The position numbers were made by a program, and so were the translations under genes. Below the pieces are notes generated by a model. That model saw only the letters and a list, made by a program, of their open reading frames with translations, did no database searches and was not told the origin of the DNA. 49,796 bases of DNA from an uncultured Clostridia bacterium (GTDB lineage Bacteria; Bacillota; Clostridia; Christensenellales; Aristaeellaceae), in contig CAKULG010000019.1 of assembly GCA_934667105.1 (NCBI GenBank), positions 1-49,796 on the forward strand. Reading direction: 5' to 3'. Position 1 is the first letter of the stretch; each line of letters begins with the position of its first letter. Positions 15,964-23,575 of the stretch are shown here, piece after piece.

Positions 15964-18135
15964 TTATACGCCGTATAAAAAACGGTCTACTACTAGCTGG
16001 CGGAACTTGGGGGAGAGGGTGGCGAAATAGGCCGTGAAGCCCGTCACCCGCACCACCAGATCGGGGTAAAGCGCGGGGGTTTTGTTGGCCGCCATCAGCT
16101 TTTCCCCGTCCAGGATATTGATGTTAATCAGCGTTCCGCCCAGGGCGAAATGCGTGCGGATGAGATTCTCAATCACGTCCACCGCCTCCTTGCCAGGCTT
16201 CAACTGGGGATCAAATTCCAATTGCAGTGGGGCGGTGTTGCCATAGCCGGGCTGCACCCGGGCCACGGCGGCGGAAAGCGCCGTTACCGCGCCGTCCTGG
16301 CGGAAGCCGGGATTGGGGTTGGCCCCATGGGAAATGGGGGCGCGGGCATGGCGGCCGTTGGGGGTGGCCCCCACCATTTCGCCAAACATGACCGTATTCG
16401 CCCAGGAGAATAGCCCGGGAATCATCAACACGCCCTTGGGCGTGCGCCGGGAAGCGATGGCCTTAGTGAACCCCTGGGACAGCCGATCCGCCCATGCGTC
16501 CCCCAGGCTGCCGCCATAGCCGTAGCGCGGGCCGTGCCAGAGGGCCTGGCGAATACGCTCGCCCTCCGTGCCTGCAAAATCGCTTTGCACGGCCTGATAC
16601 ACCGTATCCCAATCCCAGATTTTTTCCTTTTCCACCCGCTGCTCCAGCGCGGCGAAGGAATCCGCCGTCGTGGCCAGGCCGCTGGCGTCCACGGCGATAT
16701 TATAGTATTCCAGGCCGCCGTGGGAAGCGTCCAGGCCCTTTTCAATGGGGCCGTGGCTGATGAGATTCAGCGTCAGCTCGGGGGCGTTTCGGTATTGATT
16801 GGCCAGGTGGAAATCGATGCCCTCCGCCACGCACTGAACGGCCTTGGCCAGATGCGCTTGATATAATTCGTACAGCGCGGCCACGTTTTTTTCGCCCGGC
16901 GTTTCGCTGTATTCCTGATAAGCAACCTCAAACACCTTGGCCAGATTGATTTTAATCAGGTCGTTCATAGTGTATTCCAGGCCGGGCAGGCTCATCCAGT
17001 TGCAGCCCACGGCGATGCGCTGGCGGGCCAGCGAAGCGGGATAGCCGTTTTTCATGAAACCCGTCACCAGCGCCGTATCGCCGGAGAAGCGGGGGAAGCC
17101 CTTGCGATCCTCCAGCAGGATTTCAATGGCCCGGCGCAGCAGGCTCTCGTCCAGCCCGTCGTGGACGCGAATGGTCAGGTTGCAGGTGGTGTTCATCCGG
17201 TGGGCCGCTTCCAGAATCATGAAGGAAAGCGCGCTGGTCTGATCCCTGCCCTGGGCGTCCGGCCCGGCGATCTGGTAATAGTGGGGGTCGTTGAGCAGCA
17301 GGCAGGCCAGGATATAGGTGGCCTTTTCTTCGTCGATTTTGCCCGCCGCAAAATCCTGCTCATAATAGGGGCGCAGCAGCTCGTCCAATTGTCCGCCCGC
17401 CCCCGCGCGGCAATAGGTGCGCTCGGCCATGTTGTTCCAGGCGATCCACTGGCAGGCCTCCCGGAAATTCCGGGGGGGATTTTCAATCAGCCATTCGTTG
17501 GCCTCCAGCATTTCCTGAAGATTTTCCCGCAGGGATGCATCCTGCTCCTGGGGGATCATTTCTCGAATGCGCTCCACCGTGCGGGAGATCCAGCTTTGCA
17601 CGCCCAGCAGCACATCCTCCTCGGCGGCGTAGAATTCCGCCTTGTCGGGATACTGCGCCGCGTAATGCCGCACCTTTTTCAGCAGCCCGCCCCAGCCAAG
17701 GGAAAGGCCGATGCGGTAATCCCCCGCGAAATGATGCATTTTGCCAATTCCGGGAAGAATGCCGTATTTCTTATGCAGGGGCTTTAAATGCTCGTAATTG
17801 AAAACGGGGGCCATTTCCAGGTTGGCCGCGGAGGTGGCGCTTTCAAAGGGACGCAGACGCTGAAGGATATACATCCACCGGCCCGCCAGCGCGTCCCGCG
17901 CGTCCACATAGACGGGGTGATGCTCCATCAGCGCGCGGAAATTTTTGCCCCACAACCGCGCGCCGTAGAAGGTTTTGTTCACCGGATCGTTAAATTCAAT
18001 GGGGATTTCCACCCCTTCCGGGGGCAGAACGCTGCCGTAATCGTCCTCGTCCATGCTGCCGTTTTTTTGCAGCTTGGCCTGGGTCTGGGCCTCCTTGAGG
18101 GCGCGCAGCGCGTCGATTCTTTCCTGATAGGTCAT
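15964..18135 (-). CDS. Glycyl radical enzyme of an unrecognised class
   Basis: This oxygen-sensitive cytoplasmic enzyme would use a backbone glycyl radical to start chemistry through an active-site cysteine. It has 723 residues, slightly short for the pyruvate formate-lyase superfamily. The radical site is Arg-Val-Thr-Gly-Phe, with Gly near residue 699. The cysteine loop reads Ala-Val-Gly-Cys-Asn-Trp-Met, with Cys near residue 378. Known dehydratase and C-S lyase classes have Gly-Cys-Val-Glu there, with Glu as the base, and pyruvate formate-lyase has Cys-Cys; neither applies. Gly-Ala-Thr-Pro-Asn-Gly-Arg-His near residue 605 matches the family's Pro-Asp-Gly-Arg element. It overlaps its activase gene by ATGA and is last in an operon with four sugar-type oxidoreductases, suggesting an oxidised sugar or cyclitol as substrate. 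The reaction is unknown. Confidence 0.9.
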   Translation of the reverse strand: MTYQERIDALRALKEAQTQAKLQKNGSMDEDDYGSVLPPEGVEIPIEFNDPVNKTFYGARLWGKNFRALMEHHPVYVDARDALAGRWMYILQRLRPFESATSAANLEMAPVFNYEHLKPLHKKYGILPGIGKMHHFAGDYRIGLSLGWGGLLKKVRHYAAQYPDKAEFYAAEEDVLLGVQSWISRTVERIREMIPQEQDASLRENLQEMLEANEWLIENPPRNFREACQWIAWNNMAERTYCRAGAGGQLDELLRPYYEQDFAAGKIDEEKATYILACLLLNDPHYYQIAGPDAQGRDQTSALSFMILEAAHRMNTTCNLTIRVHDGLDESLLRRAIEILLEDRKGFPRFSGDTALVTGFMKNGYPASLARQRIAVGCNWMSLPGLEYTMNDLIKINLAKVFEVAYQEYSETPGEKNVAALYELYQAHLAKAVQCVAEGIDFHLANQYRNAPELTLNLISHGPIEKGLDASHGGLEYYNIAVDASGLATTADSFAALEQRVEKEKIWDWDTVYQAVQSDFAGTEGERIRQALWHGPRYGYGGSLGDAWADRLSQGFTKAIASRRTPKGVLMIPGLFSWANTVMFGEMVGATPNGRHARAPISHGANPNPGFRQDGAVTALSAAVARVQPGYGNTAPLQLEFDPQLKPGKEAVDVIENLIRTHFALGGTLININILDGEKLMAANKTPALYPDLVVRVTGFTAYFATLSPKFRQLVVDRFLYGV

Positions 18136-18935
18136 GATATGATTCCCTCCTGGCGCCGAAGGCGCGAAAGCTGACAGGCCTGGCGAAGCGCCGCCATTTT
18201 TTCCGGGGCGGGCGTGGGAAAGCGGGGCTGCTCCTGGCCCAGCGCCCGGGCCTTTTCCTGGCCCAGGGGATGATAGGGCAGCAACTCATAGCGCTGCACC
18301 GCCCGCAGCGGGGCCAGAAAACGCGCGATGGGCAAAAGCTCCTCTTCGCTATCGTTCACGCCGGGAACGACGGGAGTGCGGGCGATGATAGGCACGCCCA
18401 GGCCCGCCGCTTTTTGGAAATTCTCCCGAATGGCCCGGGCGGAGCCGCCGCAATAGGCCCGGTGCTTTTCCTCATCCCAGATTTTCAGATCGGCCATGAT
18501 GAGATCAAGCTGAGAGAAGATTTCTTCGTCGAAAATGGTCATGGAGGTTTCCACCGCCGTCCGCACGCCGCGCTCCCGGCACAGCGTCAGCATCCGGCGC
18601 AGAAATTCCCGCTGGGCCAGGGGTTCGCCGCCCGAAAAGGTGACGCCCCCCTGGCTCTGGTAAAAGGGCTTATCCTGCAAAATTTCCCCCAGCAGTTCTT
18701 CCGGGGTTACTTCCCGGCCGCAGGGCACCCGCGCCCCCGCAAAGCAGCCCTCCTTGCAATGTCCGCAGCCAATGCATTTTTCGGGGTAGAAAAGCGTTTG
18801 CTTTTCAAAGGAGATGCTTTCCGGATTATGGCACCAGGCGCAATGCAGGGGACAGCCCTTGAAAAAGACGGTGGTTCGCAGGCCGGGGCCGTCGTGGAGC
18901 GAGGCCCGCTGCACATCCACCACCAGGCCCGTCAT
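18132..18935 (-). CDS. Glycyl radical enzyme activase (radical SAM)
   Basis: This radical SAM protein of 267 residues would abstract hydrogen from the Gly of the neighbouring enzyme. The SAM cluster motif is Cys-Pro-Leu-His-Cys-Ala-Trp-Cys (Cys 28, 32, 35). A Gly-Gly-Glu-Pro motif is near residue 103. Between them is one ferredoxin-like motif, Cys-Ile-Gly-Cys-Gly-His-Cys-Lys-Glu-Gly-Cys (Cys 54-64), plus one lone Cys 72. Most activases of the dehydratase-type enzymes carry two such four-Cys motifs, and the one for pyruvate formate-lyase carries none, so this has a reduced insert. It overlaps the radical enzyme gene and the upstream oxidoreductase gene by 4 bases each (ATGA), so all three are translationally coupled. 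Confidence 0.93.
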   Translation of the reverse strand: MTGLVVDVQRASLHDGPGLRTTVFFKGCPLHCAWCHNPESISFEKQTLFYPEKCIGCGHCKEGCFAGARVPCGREVTPEELLGEILQDKPFYQSQGGVTFSGGEPLAQREFLRRMLTLCRERGVRTAVETSMTIFDEEIFSQLDLIMADLKIWDEEKHRAYCGGSARAIRENFQKAAGLGVPIIARTPVVPGVNDSEEELLPIARFLAPLRAVQRYELLPYHPLGQEKARALGQEQPRFPTPAPEKMAALRQACQLSRLRRQEGIIS

Positions 18936-20032
18936 TGCGCGGCCTCAATTTCCCGGTGCTCCTGGGCGGAGCGAACGGCGGCCTCCAGCAGGCCGATGAT
19001 TTCCAGGTTCACGGGCAGCTGCGCAGGCAGATGCAGCGGCGCGCCCGTCTTTTTATGATGAATATAATTCCAAACCATATTGGTCAGTTCCGCAGGCTGC
19101 TCATAGGCGGGCACAGGCAATTCCTTGCCGTAAATATCCATGGCCTTCACGCAGGGCTTGCCCGCCGCGTCGCGGCTGCAATAGAGCACGCCGTCGGTGC
19201 AGAAAACGGCGGGGCCCGTCATGATGAAGGCGTTGGGGGTGGTCCAGGTGCCGCCCAGCACGGCCATCCGGCCCGGGAAGCGCACCAGCGCCGCCGCGTT
19301 ATCCGCGCAGTCGCAGCAGGGGGTGGCCAGGTTCATGCCCAGGGCCGTCACGGCCTGCCAGTCGCCGCCCAGCGTCCAGCGGGAATACAGGCTGCCGTAG
19401 CACAGAATATCCAGGAACACGCCGCCGCCATGGCGCTCCTGATACCACCAGGTGCGCGCCCGGGTTTCATCCGTCATTTCCTCGGCGGTATCGGAAACGC
19501 CCCGGTGCTTGGCCCCCTTGCCCAGCGGGCCGGTGTGGCCGTTGAGATATTCCAGCTTGATGGGCTGGCCGCACACGCCCGCGTTCAGGGCGTGAATCAG
19601 CTGATTCACATAGCCGCGCCAGATCACGGGCCAATTCACCATGGCCTCCACCCCCGCCTTCTGGGCGGCGGCGGAAATCTCTTTCGCTTCTTCCAGCGTC
19701 ATGGCCATAGGCTTTTCCAGGCAGAAATTCAGCCCCCGCTCCGCGCAGGCCAGGGCGGCCTCCTTTTTGCGGTCGTTTTCGCAGAGGATGAAGCTCAGGT
19801 CGGGCTTTAATTGATCCAGCATTTCCCGGTAATCCGCGAAAACGGGCGCGCCGTAGGTATCCGCGATATTTTTCAGGTTCCAGGCGCGGGTGTAGCGGGC
19901 CTGGGTGTTTTCCGGCTCGGCGGGGGTCAGATCGGCCACGCCTACCAGTTCCGCTTCGGGATGCTCGTGGATATAGAGGGCAATCTCGTTGGCGTGCATA
20001 TGCGCCGTGCCCACAATCGCCATTTTGAACAT
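18932..20032 (-). CDS. Gfo/Idh/MocA oxidoreductase, subtype A
   Basis: This is an NAD(P)-dependent dehydrogenase of about 366 residues. The Rossmann start is Ala-Ile-Val-Gly-Thr-Ala-His-Met-His, the cofactor motif Cys-Leu-Glu-Lys-Pro-Met-Ala-Met, and a substrate-domain block reads Trp-Trp-Tyr-Gln-Glu-Arg-His-Gly-Gly-Gly. The last block and Val-Asn-Trp-Pro-Val are shared with the protein at 21175, so these two form one subtype. GGGAGG lies 7 bases before the second ATG (20032) but only 1 base before the first (20038). The gene overlaps the activase start by ATGA and is therefore the closest dehydrogenase partner of the radical enzyme. By family it acts on a hydroxyl of a sugar or cyclitol; the substrate is unknown. 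Confidence 0.88.
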   Translation of the reverse strand: MFKMAIVGTAHMHANEIALYIHEHPEAELVGVADLTPAEPENTQARYTRAWNLKNIADTYGAPVFADYREMLDQLKPDLSFILCENDRKKEAALACAERGLNFCLEKPMAMTLEEAKEISAAAQKAGVEAMVNWPVIWRGYVNQLIHALNAGVCGQPIKLEYLNGHTGPLGKGAKHRGVSDTAEEMTDETRARTWWYQERHGGGVFLDILCYGSLYSRWTLGGDWQAVTALGMNLATPCCDCADNAAALVRFPGRMAVLGGTWTTPNAFIMTGPAVFCTDGVLYCSRDAAGKPCVKAMDIYGKELPVPAYEQPAELTNMVWNYIHHKKTGAPLHLPAQLPVNLEIIGLLEAAVRSAQEHREIEAAQ

Positions 20033-20047
20033 GATCATTCCTCCCGC

Positions 20048-21178
20048 TTATTTCTGATAATGCGCCAGCTGCTCGGCCCGCACCTCGCGGCCCAGCTCCG
20101 CCGAGCGATAGAAGCATTCGATGGCCTTGGTCACTTCCAGGTTCTGCTCCTTGCGGATGAGGTATTCCGCCTTGCCCTCCAGCACATCCATCATGTGGCG
20201 ATACATATAGCGGTGCTGTTCGAAGGGCGCGCCCTTGTAGGCCCCGTTATCAAACCATTTCATTTTCATTTCGCTCTGGTAGCGGCCCACGTTTTTATAC
20301 AGGGTTTCGCCGTTGACGGAAAGGCCGCCCTTATCGCCGCAGATGCACATATCCAAATTGGTGGTGGGCAGATTTACCGCCCAGGAGAATTTGAAATTTA
20401 CCGAGAAGCCGCCCGACAGGCGTAGGAAGCCCGTGGCCAGATCCTCCACATTGAATTCATGATAATCGTAGGGCCGGGGGGTGAACACGCCGGCGTAAGC
20501 GCCGCTTTCGGCGATAGAGAGCAGAATATCCTCGCCCTGATTGGCGATTTTCGTAAAGGCGCTGCCCGAAACGGCCTCCACCTTGGGATCGCCGCAGACC
20601 CACAGCAGCGAATCGATCAGATGCACGCCCAGATCGCAGAAGGGGCCGCCGAAATTATGCTCCTTCATATGGAACATGCCCCAGGTGGGGATGCCGATGC
20701 GGCGGATGAAGGATACGTCCGCGAAGTAGGGGGTTCCCAGTTCGCCGTTTTGCACCAGCTCGTGGGACTGCATCATGTAATTGCGCCAGCGCATGCACTG
20801 GCAGGGGAACAGGTGGCGGCCCGTTTCCTCCGCCACGGCCCACATTTCCTCCGCATCCTTAAGAGAGGTGGCGATGGGCTTTTCGCAGGCCACGTCCGCC
20901 CCCGCCCGGAGGGCGGCGATGGTCCACTGCTTATGATACACGTTGGGGGTGCACACGGCCACGAAATCGGGCTTTTCCTTATCCAGCATTTCCTGAGGAT
21001 CGGCGTACCAGGCCTTCACATGATGGCGTTCCGCCGTTTCCCGGGCGGCGTCCGGGCGGATATCCGCCACCGCCACCACTTCCACCAGCCCCTCTGCGGC
21101 CAGGATATCCAAGGCCGGGAAATGGGCGCTGTTGCAGATCATACCGCAACCGATCAGAGCTACGCGACGCTTTTTCAT
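20048..21178 (-). CDS. Gfo/Idh/MocA oxidoreductase, subtype B
   Basis: This 376-residue dehydrogenase has the canonical dinucleotide loop Ile-Gly-Cys-Gly-Met-Ile-Cys-Asn-Ser, the motif Ala-Cys-Glu-Lys-Pro-Ile-Ala near residue 98 and the substrate-side Gly-Gly-Pro-Phe-Cys-Asp-Leu-Gly-Val-His-Leu-Ile-Asp, where Asp and His are the expected catalytic pair. The N-terminal Gly-Cys-Gly-Met-x-x-Asn-Ser pattern recurs at 22282, making those two a second subtype. Its start overlaps the previous gene's end by ATGA. It lies 15 bases before the next gene in the operon. Function by family: reversible oxidation of a sugar-like hydroxyl; exact substrate not visible. Confidence 0.88.
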   Translation of the reverse strand: MKKRRVALIGCGMICNSAHFPALDILAAEGLVEVVAVADIRPDAARETAERHHVKAWYADPQEMLDKEKPDFVAVCTPNVYHKQWTIAALRAGADVACEKPIATSLKDAEEMWAVAEETGRHLFPCQCMRWRNYMMQSHELVQNGELGTPYFADVSFIRRIGIPTWGMFHMKEHNFGGPFCDLGVHLIDSLLWVCGDPKVEAVSGSAFTKIANQGEDILLSIAESGAYAGVFTPRPYDYHEFNVEDLATGFLRLSGGFSVNFKFSWAVNLPTTNLDMCICGDKGGLSVNGETLYKNVGRYQSEMKMKWFDNGAYKGAPFEQHRYMYRHMMDVLEGKAEYLIRKEQNLEVTKAIECFYRSAELGREVRAEQLAHYQK

Positions 21179-22263
21179 TGTTCTTTCCCTCCAAATATTT
21201 TTACTTGTTCAGGCTTGCCCGTTTCGCAGGAAGTGCGGCCCGCGTCCAGCACGGCCGCGGCGCGGATATTGAAATCCGCCGTGAGCATTTCAAACAGCGG
21301 CGTTCCTTTTTGCAAATGATTCAGCACATGACGGCCCAGGTTATCCTGAAGCGGAGCCGTGCGGTATAATTCGTCCGGGGGCAGGCAGGGCTGATAGGGA
21401 CGATAGCGGCGATATACCTTCACCTCGTCCGAGAAGCGATCGCACACCAGCGTGCCCTCGTCGCCATAGAGGATGGGCCCGGTGGGAATTTCGCCGGAGG
21501 ATACCGTGCTCCAGGAGCCCTCCATCAGCGCCAGCGCGTCCGGATAATCCACCATGAAGAAGGAATAATCCTCCGCGTCGGAGAAGGGGATGAACACGTT
21601 TTTTTTCACCCCGTATACCGTGCGCGCCTGCTTATTTCCCAGAAACCAGGTGGCCAGCGTGGCGCTGTAGCCCGCGTAATCCATGATGGAGCCGCCGCCC
21701 GCGTCCCGCTGATACCACCAGAGCTTTTTCAATTCGTCCTGGTTCATGCCCTTGGTAGAATAAGGACCCAGGGTGGCGGGAGTGCGGTATTGGAAGCGGA
21801 CGATGCGGCCCACCCGACCCGCATCCGCCAGCTCCTTGGCCTTGCGGAAAGCGCCGAACCAGGCCACCGGCCAATTGACGATCAATTCGCCCGGGCTGTC
21901 CAGGTGCGCCTGATACAGGGCCGACGCATCCTCAAAGCACATGGCCATGGGCTTCTCCAGGATCACGCTGGCCCCTGCCCGCAGGGCCGCCTCGCCCACC
22001 TCCCGGTGGTCCGCGATGCCGCTGCCGCACAGCACCAAATCGGGTCCTTCGGCAAGCAGATCGCCGTAATGCTTCACCAAGCGCAGCGATTTTGCGTCGC
22101 CCGCGTTTAATTCAATGTGGCGGGCGGTTTTATCCGCCGGGGTGTTTTCCATGTCCGCCATGCCCAGCCATTCCACCTCGTCGGCGTATTGATTGAATTC
22201 ACGATACAGCCCCTGTGTGTGCACATGGCCCAGGCCGATGATGGCGATTTTGATTTTTCGCAT
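21175..22263 (-). CDS. Gfo/Idh/MocA oxidoreductase, subtype A
   Basis: This dehydrogenase has 362 residues. The Rossmann loop is Ile-Ile-Gly-Leu-Gly-His-Val-His, the cofactor motif Leu-Glu-Lys-Pro-Met-Ala-Met, and the substrate block Trp-Trp-Tyr-Gln-Arg-Asp-Ala-Gly-Gly-Gly, followed by Met-Asp-Tyr-Ala-Gly-Tyr. These features match the protein at 18932 more than its direct neighbours. It overlaps the next gene by 4 bases (ATGA) and follows the first operon gene after 18 bases, a spacing that again suggests coupled translation. Family knowledge supports an NAD(P)-linked step on a sugar-like ligand; its place in the pathway is inference. Confidence 0.88.
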   Translation of the reverse strand: MRKIKIAIIGLGHVHTQGLYREFNQYADEVEWLGMADMENTPADKTARHIELNAGDAKSLRLVKHYGDLLAEGPDLVLCGSGIADHREVGEAALRAGASVILEKPMAMCFEDASALYQAHLDSPGELIVNWPVAWFGAFRKAKELADAGRVGRIVRFQYRTPATLGPYSTKGMNQDELKKLWWYQRDAGGGSIMDYAGYSATLATWFLGNKQARTVYGVKKNVFIPFSDAEDYSFFMVDYPDALALMEGSWSTVSSGEIPTGPILYGDEGTLVCDRFSDEVKVYRRYRPYQPCLPPDELYRTAPLQDNLGRHVLNHLQKGTPLFEMLTADFNIRAAAVLDAGRTSCETGKPEQVKIFGGKEQ

Positions 22264-22281
22264 GCAGGCGTCCTCCCTTCG

Positions 22282-23370
22282 TTAGAAAGCGGTGGTCAAT
22301 TCCAGGGTGCGGCCCGTTTCGATGGCCTCGGGGATTTTGCACATGATCTCCAGAATGTGGCGGGCGTGCTCGGCGGAAAGAACGGGGCGGGTGTGGTTTT
22401 CCTCCGCCTCGATCAGATCGCGCAGCAGGCAGCACTGGCTGTTCAGCTTCCGGGGAGGCTTCACCCAGGGCATGGGCTGAACCCAGCCGCGAACGCCGCG
22501 CTCGGGCGCGTCCAGGTAAAGATCGGGCTCGGGATTGGTCATATAGGGGCGGGTGACGGCGATGGTGCCCTGTTCCCCGAAAATCTGAAGCTGGGGATCC
22601 TTATGCGCCTTCTGGGAGAAGCCGCAGTCCACAAAGCCCAGCCGACCCTCGCCGAAATCCAGGCAGATCAGGTATTGATCGGGCAGGGCGCTGGCGTCGA
22701 TGGTTTTGCCGTCGAAAGCGCCGGAGCGCACCGTGCGCACGGGGGAGGCGCAGGTGCCCATGCAGGACATACGCTTGGCCGGGCCCATCATATAGGTGAC
22801 CTGCTGCAGGCCGTGCACGCCCATATCCACCAGCGCCCCCGCCCCCGGCGCATAAAACCAGGAGGGGTCCGCGTCCCGGTATTGGAAATATTCCGGGCCG
22901 CCGTGGGCGGAATTGCATTTGATATAGGTGACGCGGCCGATGCAGCCGTCCCCGATCATCTGCTTGGCCATGTTCAGGTCATAGCGCATGTTATGAATAG
23001 GGGCGCAGACGAACTGCACGCCCATTTTCTTTGCCAGTTCGATCTGCTGGGTCATCAGGGCTACGCTGGGCGCGGCGGGCTTCTGGGAGATCAGATGCTT
23101 TCCCGCCCCCAGCACGGCCATATTGATTTCGTGGTGCGCCTGAATGGAGGCGGCGTCGATGGCGATATCGAAATCGCACTGGGCCAGCAGTTCGTACACG
23201 CTGGCGTAGTGCTGAGGAATGCCATATTTTTCACAGGCTGCCACCGCTCGCTCGGGCACGATATCCACCGCAGCCACGCAGACGGCGTTTGCTTCTTTGG
23301 AAATATTGGGAAGATATTGCGAGTTTGCGAACATACCGCAGCCGATCACGGCGACTTTCCAGGTTTTCAT
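22282..23370 (-). CDS. Gfo/Idh/MocA oxidoreductase, subtype B, first gene of the operon
   Basis: A frame extension starts at a GTG (23379) only one base from the GGAG site. The ATG at 23370, 10 bases from it, is the better start and gives 362 residues (Met-Lys-Thr-Trp-Lys-Val). The dinucleotide loop is Ile-Gly-Cys-Gly-Met-Phe-Ala-Asn-Ser. The cofactor motif is Ser-Gln-Lys-Pro: the usual Glu is Gln, the only such change among the five homologues here, while the Lys thought to take part in catalysis is kept. The Gly-Ala-Leu-Val-Asp-Met-Gly-Val-His block carries the Asp/His pair. It is the promoter-proximal gene of the leftward operon and is divergent from an AraC regulator. Confidence 0.87.
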   Translation of the reverse strand: MKTWKVAVIGCGMFANSQYLPNISKEANAVCVAAVDIVPERAVAACEKYGIPQHYASVYELLAQCDFDIAIDAASIQAHHEINMAVLGAGKHLISQKPAAPSVALMTQQIELAKKMGVQFVCAPIHNMRYDLNMAKQMIGDGCIGRVTYIKCNSAHGGPEYFQYRDADPSWFYAPGAGALVDMGVHGLQQVTYMMGPAKRMSCMGTCASPVRTVRSGAFDGKTIDASALPDQYLICLDFGEGRLGFVDCGFSQKAHKDPQLQIFGEQGTIAVTRPYMTNPEPDLYLDAPERGVRGWVQPMPWVKPPRKLNSQCCLLRDLIEAEENHTRPVLSAEHARHILEIMCKIPEAIETGRTLELTTAF

Positions 23371-23400
23371 CCTTGGCACGCTCCTTTTTTTCGCTTTTTC

Positions 23401-23538
23401 TCGCTTTCATTTTAGCTTTAGCCGGGGCTGGCTTCAAGGCACAGAATGCTCAAAAACGTGGACAAATTTAACATAAAGTAAGTTTTTTCCCCCTGAAAAC
23501 GGTTGACATTTTTTCTGAGTGGGATACAATGAAAGCGA
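23401..23538. promoter_or_regulatory. Divergent promoters with matched 11-bp boxes
   Basis: Leftward promoter of the oxidoreductase operon: TTGAAG (complement of 23432-23437), 17 bp, TAAAAT (complement of 23409-23414). Rightward promoter of the AraC gene: TTGACA (23503-23508), 16 bp, TACAAT (23525-23530). In both, the last bases of the -10 run straight into AATGAAAGCGA (complement of 23401-23411; 23528-23538). On the right the box begins a 12-bp direct repeat, GAAAG(C/T)GAATTT (23531-23554). The equal placement suggests one regulator acting on both promoters, most simply the AraC protein. Confidence 0.65.
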
Positions 23539-23575
23539 ATTTGAAAGTGAATTTCCAAAAAAGGAGGCGCGCCCC

